NCBI GenBank assembly: GCA_042867185.1
Contig: JBHZQV010000022.1
Location: 1-64,000 of the forward strand
DNA: 64,000 nt
Origin: Xylophilus sp042867185
Lineage (GTDB): Bacteria > Pseudomonadota > Gammaproteobacteria > Burkholderiales > Burkholderiaceae_C
Direction: 5' to 3'
Shown here: positions 26,147-33,480 of the stretch, piece by piece
How the letters are laid out: each line of letters begins with the position of its first letter
How positions within the stretch are numbered: the stretch's first letter is position 1
The notes under the pieces: model-generated
The model's database searches: none
Told to the model about the DNA's origin: nothing
What the model saw: only the letters and a program-made list of their open reading frames with translations
Position numbers and translations under genes: made by a program

Positions 26147-27028
26147 TCATGAGGTCTTCATGATTTCGGAGGGCGCCGAGCGCGGGTCGCGCGGGCCCCA
26201 CCGGCCCTGCTCCACCGTCGCCAGGAACTCCGACACGAACTGGTTGAACAGCCCCGGCTCCTCGATGTTGAGCGTGTGGCCCGCCTTGGGCAGCACCAGC
26301 AGGCCGCAGGCGGGCACGGTGCGCTTGAGGAAGATGCCCGGCTGCAGGCAGTGGTCGTCCTCGTCGCCGACCATCACCAGCACCGGCAGCGCCATCGCCT
26401 TGAGCTCGGCCTCCAGGTCGTAGATCGAAGGGCGGCGCGCCTGCACGCCCTGCATCGTGCGGGCCGAGCCGATCGACGAATGCTCGCCCAGCTGGGTCGC
26501 GAACTCGTGCCAGCCGCGCGGGTCCTTCTGCTGGAAGACGATGCGCGAGGCCGCGGTGGCATACACCTTGGCGAACGCGGGCGCGCCCTGCGTCTCGAAC
26601 TGGCGGCCCACCTCCAGCGACACGTCGCGGAAGTACTGCTCGTGCTGCTTCTCGGCGCCGTAGCCGGCACCGGCGACGACGAGCGACAGCGCGCGGTCGG
26701 CGTAGCGCAGCCCGAAGTGCAGGGTGGCGAAACCGCCCATCGACAGGCCCACCACGTGCGCCTTGTCGATGCCCAGGCCGTCGAGCAGGTCGGCCATGTC
26801 GTCGACCGCGATCGCCTGCGAATAGCGCTCCACGTCCTCGGGCACGTCCGACGGCAGGTAGCCGCGGGCGCTGTAGGTGATGCAGCGGTAGCGCCGGGTG
26901 AAGTGGCGCATCTGCGGCTCCCAGCTGCGCCAGTCGCCGCCGAACTCGTGCACGAACAGGATCGGGGTGCCGGAGCCGGCTTCTTCGTAGTGCAGGCGCG
27001 TGCCGTCGCGCGCGGTGATGGAGGGCAT
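26147..27028 (-). CDS. Alpha/beta hydrolase
   Basis: A 293-aa hydrolase: oxyanion region VHEFGGDWRSW (about 25-35), nucleophile elbow GLSMGG (about 94-99), acid in GDEDDH (about 225) and catalytic His in KAGHTLN (about 251). Fits the RutD/MhpC/3-oxoadipate enol-lactonase type. In the operon it probably cleaves an ester, lactone, carbamate or ring-fission product. Confidence 0.88.
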   Translation of the reverse strand: MPSITARDGTRLHYEEAGSGTPILFVHEFGGDWRSWEPQMRHFTRRYRCITYSARGYLPSDVPEDVERYSQAIAVDDMADLLDGLGIDKAHVVGLSMGGFATLHFGLRYADRALSLVVAGAGYGAEKQHEQYFRDVSLEVGRQFETQGAPAFAKVYATAASRIVFQQKDPRGWHEFATQLGEHSSIGSARTMQGVQARRPSIYDLEAELKAMALPVLVMVGDEDDHCLQPGIFLKRTVPACGLLVLPKAGHTLNIEEPGLFNQFVSEFLATVEQGRWGPRDPRSAPSEIMKTS

Positions 27029-27055
27029 GGTGGTGCTTCCTGGTGCGCGGTTCGG

Positions 27056-28216
27056 TCAGAACAGGCCGTGCGGCAGTTCGATGCTGCGGGCACGCTCGAC
27101 CATCGCGGGCAGCTGGGTGCAGAAGGCGTCGGCCCAGTCCTCGGGCACGGTCAGGCTGACCTTGACGAAGCGGTGGCCGAAGCGCTGCGTGTGGTAGGTG
27201 CCCTGGCGGATCATGATGCCGACCTCCCGGTAGGCGGCGACCAGGGCCTCGGGCTTGATGCCGGCGTCGATGGTCTCGATCACCAGCAGGTTGGCCTGGG
27301 AGGGATATACCGGAATCGAAAGGCCGGGCACCTTGGCCACCGCGTCGAACACCGCGGCCTGGTTGCGGCGCAGCCGTGCCTGGATGGTCGGGAACCATTC
27401 GGCCTTGGTCTTCAGGCCGGCGATGGCGGCGCGCTGCGACACCACGTTGCTGCCCAGGTTGTTGGGCGGCGCGGTGGCGACCATCTCGATCGTGGCCGGG
27501 CTGGCGATCACCGCGCCCAGGCGCATGCCGGCCAGCCCCAGCCACTTGGAGAAGCTGTAGGTGGTGATCGTCTTCTCGGGGTAGAAGGTATAGGCCGGGG
27601 TGAAGCCGTCGGCGAAGTGGGCGTAGGTGGCGTCGTGGATCAGCCAAGCGCCGACCGATTTCGCGATGGCCGCGATCTCCTCGATCTCGGCCGCGGTGTG
27701 GCAGGTGCCCAGCGGGTTGTTCGGGTCCACCAGGTAGATCACGCCGGTGTTCGGCCCCACCGCCGCGCGCAGCTGGTCGGCGGTGAGCTTGTAGCCCTGG
27801 GCCGGGTCGTAGATCGGCAGCTCCACCACGTGGGAGCCGGCCTGACGCGCGAACTGCATCGGCCACGCCCAGCTGGGGTTGGTGGTGACGAAATCCTGGC
27901 CCGGCTTGCAGATGTTGCGGCAGACGTTGTAGAGCGCCTCGACCGCCCCGTCGGTGACGAAGGCGCAGGCGTCGGTGCCGGCCAGGCCGAAGTCCTCGAC
28001 GATCAGGCGGCGCAGTTCCTCGAAGCCGGCGGGCGGCGCATAGGCGTGGTAGCTGCCGTCGTGCAGCGCGTCGACCGCGGCCTGGATGACCGAAGGATGC
28101 GGCTCGAAGTGGTTGGTGTTCTGGCCGAGCCACATCAGGCCCGGCGTGCTGCACAGCGTGTCGAAGTAGGCGTTGCGGGCCTCGAAGGGCCGCACGGTTT
28201 TCACGGGAGCGTCCAT
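27056..28216 (-). CDS. PLP-dependent aminotransferase, class I/II
   Basis: A 386-aa fold-type I enzyme. YAPPAGFEELRRLIVEDFG (about 55-73), the DPNNPLGTCH segment (about 170) and TYSFSKWLGLAGMRLG (about 230) with the PLP Lys in SFSKWLGLAGMR are diagnostic. It resembles aspartate/aromatic aminotransferases. ATG 28216 lies 11 bp after the SDR stop. It probably transfers the amino group of an intermediate produced by the amidase, or acts on a beta-amino acid. Confidence 0.88.
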   Translation of the reverse strand: MDAPVKTVRPFEARNAYFDTLCSTPGLMWLGQNTNHFEPHPSVIQAAVDALHDGSYHAYAPPAGFEELRRLIVEDFGLAGTDACAFVTDGAVEALYNVCRNICKPGQDFVTTNPSWAWPMQFARQAGSHVVELPIYDPAQGYKLTADQLRAAVGPNTGVIYLVDPNNPLGTCHTAAEIEEIAAIAKSVGAWLIHDATYAHFADGFTPAYTFYPEKTITTYSFSKWLGLAGMRLGAVIASPATIEMVATAPPNNLGSNVVSQRAAIAGLKTKAEWFPTIQARLRRNQAAVFDAVAKVPGLSIPVYPSQANLLVIETIDAGIKPEALVAAYREVGIMIRQGTYHTQRFGHRFVKVSLTVPEDWADAFCTQLPAMVERARSIELPHGLF

Positions 28217-28227
28217 GGCGGCGGGCG

Positions 28228-29013
28228 TCAGATGATCGAGCCGCGCGAGGCGATGCCGCCGTCGATCGTCACGATGGTGCCGCTGATGTACTGCGCCCGG
28301 TCGGACGCCAGCCAGACGATCAGGTCGGCCACCTCTTCCGGCTGGGCGGGGCGCTTGGCCGGGTACTTGTCGAACAGCTCTTCCCAGCGGCCCTCGTCGC
28401 CGTACCAGTCGAGCGCGCGGCGTTTCATCAGCTTGACCATGCGGTCGGTCGCGACCGGGCCGGGGTTGACGCCCACCACCCGGATGCCGTGGTCGAGGCT
28501 GGCGCCGCCCACGCCCTTGGTGAAGGCCATCATGGCGGCGTTGCCGGTGGTGCCGACGATGTAGTTGGCATCCCAGTTCTCGCCCGAGTTGCCGATGTCG
28601 TTGACGATCACGCCGTGGCCGCGGGCCTTCATGTGGGCGTACAGCTCGCGGGTCAGGGTGGCGTACGAGAAGATCTTCATGTCGAGGCTGGCGCGCCACT
28701 GCGCGTCGGTCACCTGGTCGAGCGGGCCGCCGGTGGAGTCGGCCGCGTTGTTGACCAGGATGTCGGCCTCGGCGCAGCGCCGGCCGAGTTCGACGACGCT
28801 CTCGGTCACCGACAGGTCCATCGCATGCACCTCGACCTGCACGCCGTACCGGGCGGTGAGCTCGGCCTGGGCCGCCAGCAGCTTGTCTTCGGACCGGGCC
28901 GCGAGATGGAGCTTGGCGATGCCTTCCTGCGCGAAGCTGTGCGCCGTCGCCAGGCCGATGCCCTTGGAAGCGCCGGTGATCAGCGCCGTTTTGCCTGTGA
29001 AACCGAGATCCAT
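28228..29013 (-). CDS. SDR family oxidoreductase with altered catalytic motif
   Basis: A 261-aa Rossmann-fold protein: GASKGIG (14-20) and NNA (88-90) are normal, and the C-terminus IVTIDGG is typical. The catalytic YxxxK pair is not in its usual place: the helix that normally starts YxxxKAA reads G154-T-T-G-N158-AAMMAF, with a Tyr three residues earlier (Y151). S143 is present. Either the register is shifted or activity is altered. First gene of the ten-gene operon, opposite the GntR gene, with a TGTATGCA site 23 bp upstream. Confidence 0.88.
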   Translation of the reverse strand: MDLGFTGKTALITGASKGIGLATAHSFAQEGIAKLHLAARSEDKLLAAQAELTARYGVQVEVHAMDLSVTESVVELGRRCAEADILVNNAADSTGGPLDQVTDAQWRASLDMKIFSYATLTRELYAHMKARGHGVIVNDIGNSGENWDANYIVGTTGNAAMMAFTKGVGGASLDHGIRVVGVNPGPVATDRMVKLMKRRALDWYGDEGRWEELFDKYPAKRPAQPEEVADLIVWLASDRAQYISGTIVTIDGGIASRGSII

Positions 29014-29035
29014 GGAGCAGAAGCCTTTCAGTGCG

Positions 29036-29047
29036 ATGTATGCAAGA
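29036..29047 (+). promoter_or_regulatory. Candidate GntR operator, SDR side
   Basis: ATGTATGCAAGA, found again as a perfect inverted copy at 29235-29246 near the GntR gene. The TGTATGCA core resembles TNGTnnnACNA-type FadR-family operators. It lies 23 bp before the SDR start. Confidence 0.5.
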
Positions 29048-29234
29048 TGCAGATGTCGTTGAACAGCGGCGGATCGGTGCCGTGCTGTTCGCTCCGGAGA
29101 GAATTCGCAAGAGCTGTGCCAGCGGAAAACCCCGGATCCACCCGACTACAAGCGCCTTCGCCGCACCATCGCCGGGACGATTCGCCACATCGCGGGGCGC
29201 CTGCGAACCCTTTTGATGCATTTCTGAATCGTGC

Positions 29235-29246
29235 TCTTGCATACAT
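29235..29246 (-). promoter_or_regulatory. Candidate GntR operator, regulator side
   Basis: TCTTGCATACAT, the exact reverse complement of the site at 29036, 88 bp before the GntR start. A TGAAC/GTTCA inverted repeat (29246-29276) follows. The 319-bp divergent intergenic region holds no other gene. Confidence 0.5.
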
Positions 29247-29333
29247 GAACACTTTTCATGCGTTCAGGACAACACCGCCGCGGGCCCGAATCTCGCTATG
29301 CTCCCGAGCGCATTCCCGCGCGCACAGGCAGCC

Positions 29334-29993
29334 ATGACGACCACCCCCACCCTCACACGCTCGGAACACGTGCAGCAAATACTGGAGCGGGACATCTTCT
29401 CGGGCGCCCTGCTGCCGGGCGCCAGGCTCGACGAGATGGAGCTGGCGACGCGGCTGAAGGTGTCGCGCACCCCGGTGCGCGAGGCCTTGCGCCACCTGGC
29501 CGCCGCCGGCCTGATCCAGACCCGCAACCGGCAGCCGGCGCTGGTGGTGCGGCTCTCGGCGCACAAGCTGATCGAGATGTTCCAGGTGATGGCCGAGCTG
29601 GAGGGCCTGTGCGCCAAGCTGGCGGCACGCCGCATCACCCCGGCCCAGCTGGCCGAGCTGCACGGGCTGCAGGCCGAGCTGACGACGCTCACCGCGCCGG
29701 AGCACGTGGACACCTTCTACGAGGTGAACCGGCGTTTCCACGAGGTGATCTACGAGGCGGCGCAGAACGAGTTCCTGGCCGAGCAGACCCGGGCGCTGCG
29801 CAACCGGGTGGGCGCCTACCGCCGCATGGTCACCCACCGGCCGACGCGCCGCACCGACACGCTGGCCGAGCACGACGCGGTGCTGCGCTGCATCGCCCAC
29901 GGCGACGAGGAAGGCGCGGCCCGGGCGATGCAGGGCCACGTCAACATCCTGGGCGAGAAGCTGCTGGACTTCATCGCTCTATTCAAGCAATAA
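29334..29993 (+). CDS. GntR family transcriptional regulator (FCD domain)
   Basis: A 219-aa regulator. The winged helix-turn-helix covers about 8-72 (MELATRLKVSRTPVREALRHLA in parts, ALVVRLSAHK); the FCD ligand domain covers about 78-215 with Asp/His residues EVNRRFHEVIYEAA and LAEHDAVLRCIAHGDEEGA that bind a metal and a carboxylate ligand in this family. Start 29334 is chosen at the second Met (29298 possible). It is divergent from the SDR operon, and matching operator-like sites lie on both sides. Confidence 0.9.
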   Translation: MTTTPTLTRSEHVQQILERDIFSGALLPGARLDEMELATRLKVSRTPVREALRHLAAAGLIQTRNRQPALVVRLSAHKLIEMFQVMAELEGLCAKLAARRITPAQLAELHGLQAELTTLTAPEHVDTFYEVNRRFHEVIYEAAQNEFLAEQTRALRNRVGAYRRMVTHRPTRRTDTLAEHDAVLRCIAHGDEEGAARAMQGHVNILGEKLLDFIALFKQ

Positions 29994-30085
29994 CCCCCAG
30001 GCTTCGCGCTGCGCGCTCTCGCCTACCCCCTTCTTGGGAAGAAGGGGGCGGTGCTGGGGGACCGGCGGAGCCGGATCCCCGGCAC
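29994..30085 (+). repeat. CCCCCAGGCT stop-adjacent repeat, copy D
   Basis: CCCCCAGGCTTCGC starts on the base after the TAA of the GntR gene, followed by a CCCCCTTCTTGGGAAGAAGGGGG dyad (in parts) and GGACCGGCGGAGCCGGATCC. It separates the convergent GntR and LLM genes. Confidence 0.8.
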
Positions 30086-30105
30086 CTCTGGGAAGGCAGG
30101 GGCTA

Positions 30106-31407
30106 TCAGCGGCGGTGGGGTGCCGCGGGCCTTGCCAGGCCCAGGTGGTCGCGCAGCGTTTCGCCTTCGTACTGCTTCCGGAACAGGCCGCGCTCCTGCA
30201 GGATGGGCACCACGCCATCGACGAAGTCGTCGAAGCCCGCGTGGAAGTACGGCGGCATGATGTTGAAGCCGTCGGCGGCGCGGGTCTCGAACCAGTGCTG
30301 CAGGGTGTCGGCGACGGTTTCGGCGCTGCCGCACAGCACCCAGTGGCCGCGTGCGGCGGCCGTCAGGCTGTAGAGGTCGCGCAGGGTCATCCGCTCGCGC
30401 CGGGCCTTGGCCAGCAGCACCCGGGTGAAGGCGTGGTAGGTGTCGGGCAGGTCCATCGCGGGCACCGGCGCATCGAGGTCGTGGCCCGAGAAATCGGTGC
30501 CGAAGCGCTCCGACAGCACCGCCATCGCCCGGCCGTCGCCGATGTAGCCCTGCAGCGTGTTGAGCTTGTCGCGCGCCTCCTTGTCGGTGCGGCCGACCAC
30601 CGGCATCACGCCGGGCAGCACGGTCACGTCCTCCGGCCGGCGGCCGAAGCCGGGCAGGCGGTTCTTCAGGTCGGCGTAGCCGGCGCGGGCCTCGTCGATG
30701 TCCTGCACCACCGAGAAGGCGACGTCGGCGGTGCGGGCCGCCAGCCGCAGCCCGGGCTCGGAGCCGCCGGCCTGCAGCACCACCGGATGGCCCTGCGGTG
30801 CGCGGCCGATGTTGAGCGGGCCCTTCACCTTGAAGAACGCGCCCTCGTGGTCGATCGGATGCACCTTGGCCGGGTCGAGGTAGAGGCCGCTGGCCCGGTC
30901 GGCGACCAGCGCGTCGTCGTCCCAGCCGTCCCACAGGGCCTTCACCACGTCGACGAACTCGCCCGCCATCTCGTAGCGGCGGGCATGGTCGGGGTGCACC
31001 GTGCCGAAGTTGGCGCCGACGGCCGCGTTGGAGGTGGTGACCGCGTTCCAGGCCGCCCGGCCGCCGCTGATGTGGTCGAGCGAGGCGAAGGCCCGCGCGA
31101 CGGTGAACGGGTCGCTGTAGGTGGTCGAAACCGTCGCGCCCAGCCCGATGTGCCGGGTGGCGGTGGAGAGCGCCGCCAGCATCGTCAGCGGCTCCAGCCG
31201 CAGGGTGTACGACGGATGGGCCTTGGGGTCGGCGTTGAGGTTGTCGCCCATGAAGACCAGGTCGAACAGCCCGCGCTCGGCCGTCGCACCGATCTGCCGG
31301 ATCGCCGCGAAGTCTTGGAAACTGTCGACCGCGCCCGGATGGCGCCAGCCGGCGGTGTGGCTGCCGGTGCCCAGCAGGAAGAGGCCCAGGTGCATCTGGC
31401 GGGTCAT
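30106..31407 (-). CDS. LLM class flavin-dependent monooxygenase (NtaA/SnaA/DszA type)
   Basis: A 433-aa two-component FMNH2-dependent monooxygenase. N-terminus LGLFLLGTGSHTAGWRHP, EPLTMLAALSTATRHIGLG, NAVTTSNAAVGANFG and VVLQAGGSEPGLRLAARTAD are all family hallmarks. Relatives oxidise nitrilotriacetate, sulfones or N-heterocycles; RutA is a distant relative. ATG 31407 fits the domain start. It is in a separate unit from the SDR operon but has a TGTATGCA motif upstream and ends convergently with the GntR gene. No flavin reductase is adjacent. Confidence 0.88.
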   Translation of the reverse strand: MTRQMHLGLFLLGTGSHTAGWRHPGAVDSFQDFAAIRQIGATAERGLFDLVFMGDNLNADPKAHPSYTLRLEPLTMLAALSTATRHIGLGATVSTTYSDPFTVARAFASLDHISGGRAAWNAVTTSNAAVGANFGTVHPDHARRYEMAGEFVDVVKALWDGWDDDALVADRASGLYLDPAKVHPIDHEGAFFKVKGPLNIGRAPQGHPVVLQAGGSEPGLRLAARTADVAFSVVQDIDEARAGYADLKNRLPGFGRRPEDVTVLPGVMPVVGRTDKEARDKLNTLQGYIGDGRAMAVLSERFGTDFSGHDLDAPVPAMDLPDTYHAFTRVLLAKARRERMTLRDLYSLTAAARGHWVLCGSAETVADTLQHWFETRAADGFNIMPPYFHAGFDDFVDGVVPILQERGLFRKQYEGETLRDHLGLARPAAPHRR

Positions 31408-31439
31408 GCGGTCGGTTCCTTGTTCAGGGATGGAGGGAG

Positions 31440-31452
31440 CTTGTATGCATTG
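31440..31452 (-). promoter_or_regulatory. Candidate GntR site upstream of the LLM monooxygenase
   Basis: CTTGTATGCATTG contains the same TGTATGCA core as the two sites beside the GntR gene, 33 bp before the LLM start. A weaker TTGTATAT lies at 31563. The rest of the 282-bp gap to the FAD oxidoreductase holds no gene I can support. Confidence 0.4.
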
Positions 31453-31689
31453 CGATGCCGCACCATGCAAGTTCCGTTCCCTCGACAGCAGGCCACCGCA
31501 TGCGGACGCGGCACCGGCTGGGCGATGCATGCTGTGGTCTCAGGGATGTACATGTCGCGCGCTTGTATATCCGTCGCTGGCGACCGTGTCCCTGCGCAGC
31601 GATGCACGGTGGAACCGCGGTGAAAAGTCGCACGGCTGGCAAGGGGTGCCCGGCATGTTCCGCCGCCCGGCTCCCCTGGCGACGCCCTG

Positions 31690-33339
31690 TCAGGCGCCGC
31701 CGCCGCCCGCCGCATGCCCGCGGCTGAACGCCTCCTCGAACACCGAGTAGCCCGACCAGTCGCTGTGCGCGAACCGCAGCCGGCCGTGCGCCGGGCCGGC
31801 ATGCTCTTTTTTCGATAGCGCATGGCCGGCATCCCGCGCCGGCTGGAGGCCGATTCGCTGCAAGGTTCCGGGCACCGGCACCGCCATCGCGTGGCCGTAG
31901 CGGGTGATCTCGATCCGGGTGGCGCGCGCGGCGATGTCGGGGTGGGGCAGCGCCAGCTCGGCGATCACCGCGTCGCGCCAGGCCTGCCACGGCCGGTCCA
32001 GCAGCGCGGCGCGGCTGCCGGCCAGGTCGCCGAGGGCGCGGTAGCAGGTCACCACCGTCGGGCCGGGCGTCGGGTCGAGCGCCTGGTGGCGGGCATCGAC
32101 ATAGCCCAGGCCGCGGCCGAAGCCGCCGGCCGCGCCGTCGGCCGCCTGGTAGACCACGTTGTCCCAGGCGGGCGCGGCGCCGGGGCGGTCGTGCAGCGGC
32201 GCGTCCAGGTGCAGGTTGGCGACCAGCCAGGGCGCATGCGGGGTCGCGGCGGCGGCGGCGCGCAGCAGTGCGGGCGGCTGGGCGACCACCCGCACCGCCA
32301 CATGCAGCGGCAGGGCCACGATGCACTGCGCCGCCTCCCAGCGCTCCATGTGCTGTGCGGCGTGGTCCCAGGCATCGACGGTCACGCCGTGGCGGCCGTC
32401 CTCGATGCGCAGCACGGTGCGGCCGGTGCGCAGCCGGTCGCCCAGCGGCGCGGCCAGCGCCCGCGCCAGGAAGCCGTTGCCCTCGGGCCAGGTGAGCACC
32501 GGGTCGCGCTCGGCCTCGGCCTCGCCCGGCGCGTGGAAGCCGTGGCGGCTGGCGAAGTAGTGGATGCCGGCCCAGGCCGACACCTGCCCCAGCCCCGCGC
32601 CGTAGTCGTCGCGGCAGCAGTAGTCGAGGTACCAGCGCAGGTGCGGATCGTCCAGGCGCTCCTGCTGCAGCCAGGTGTCGAATGTGATCGCGTCGAGCGC
32701 CAGCTGCACCGGCGCGAAGGCCGACCGCTGCACCGGGATGGCGAAGCGCGCCGCCCGCTGCAGCGCCGCCACCCGCTGCGCGAAGCCGCGGTAGGCGGCC
32801 AGCGTGGCGTCGCCCACGTCCTGCAGCGGCAGCAGGCCCTCCTGCCACGCGCCGCGGAAGAAGAGCCGCTCCTGCGGGCTGTGGCAGAGGTGGCGCTCGT
32901 CGACTTCCCAGCGGCCGGCCACCCGGCGGCGCAGGCCCAGTTCTTCCAGCAGGTCCTGCACCGCCGGCACGTCGTCGCCCGGCACCGGCAGGTAGTGGGC
33001 GCCCAGCGGGCAGGCGATGCCGCCCACCACGCCGCCGCGGCTGTTGCCGCCGGCCGCGTCCTCCAGCTCCAGCAGCGCGAAATCGCCCTGCCCCCGCAGC
33101 CGCAGCGCCCGCGCCGCCGCCAGCCCGGCGATGCCGCCGCCCGCGACCAGCACCCCGGTGCGGCGCACCACCGCCGGCGCCGGCCCGTCGCGCGGCGTGC
33201 GCAGCAGATGGCCCCGCTCCACCGCCGTGCCGGCGAATCCGCCGGGGACGCCGTCCGGGCTGCGGCCTTCGCAGCCGGCCAGCGCCCACCCGCCGCCGAG
33301 CGCGGCACCCGCCTGCTTCAGCAGCTCACGACGCCGCAT
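31690..33339 (-). CDS. Tat-exported FAD amine-oxidase-like oxidoreductase
   Basis: A 549-aa flavoprotein. The N-terminus MRRRELLKQAG...LAGC combines a twin-arginine motif with a lipobox-like LAGC, so it is exported folded and may be lipidated. The Rossmann motif VLVAGGGIAGLAAARAL (about 53-69) with downstream acid and the C-terminal FAHSDWSGYSVFEEA are typical of flavin amine oxidases. Residues about 497-513, just before that C-terminal motif, are translated from a GCTATC-type repeat. It follows a polyamine aminopropyltransferase, so a polyamine substrate is plausible. Confidence 0.85.
   Translation of the reverse strand: MRRRELLKQAGAALGGGWALAGCEGRSPDGVPGGFAGTAVERGHLLRTPRDGPAPAVVRRTGVLVAGGGIAGLAAARALRLRGQGDFALLELEDAAGGNSRGGVVGGIACPLGAHYLPVPGDDVPAVQDLLEELGLRRRVAGRWEVDERHLCHSPQERLFFRGAWQEGLLPLQDVGDATLAAYRGFAQRVAALQRAARFAIPVQRSAFAPVQLALDAITFDTWLQQERLDDPHLRWYLDYCCRDDYGAGLGQVSAWAGIHYFASRHGFHAPGEAEAERDPVLTWPEGNGFLARALAAPLGDRLRTGRTVLRIEDGRHGVTVDAWDHAAQHMERWEAAQCIVALPLHVAVRVVAQPPALLRAAAAATPHAPWLVANLHLDAPLHDRPGAAPAWDNVVYQAADGAAGGFGRGLGYVDARHQALDPTPGPTVVTCYRALGDLAGSRAALLDRPWQAWRDAVIAELALPHPDIAARATRIEITRYGHAMAVPVPGTLQRIGLQPARDAGHALSKKEHAGPAHGRLRFAHSDWSGYSVFEEAFSRGHAAGGGGA
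31803..31850 (+). repeat. GCTATC-type repeat, copy 4, inside a coding sequence
   Basis: GCTCTTTTTTCGATAGCGC then ATGGCCGGC and GCGCCGGCTGG, aligned with the copy at 19364 over about 48 bp. It is read in frame as residues about 497-513 of the FAD oxidoreductase (LQPARDAGHALSKKEHAG). Confidence 0.7.
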
Positions 33340-33390
33340 GCGCGATTCCCTCCGGCCGCCGCCGGACACCGGCCCGCGCCCCGCTCAGGG

Positions 33391-33475
33391 ATACCGTGGT
33401 TCCGGCTCCGCCGGTCCACCGGTATCGCCCCCGGATCGGGGGGAGGCGCAGACACGCAGTGCGGAGCCTGGGGGT
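33391..33475 (-). repeat. CCCCCAGGCT stop-adjacent repeat, copy E
   Basis: On the minus strand it begins about 6 bases after the polyamine aminopropyltransferase stop (CACCCCCAGGCTCCGC) and ends with the AGCCGGAACCACGG dyad. It fills most of the gap before the FAD oxidoreductase. Confidence 0.78.
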
Positions 33476-33480
33476 GAACT

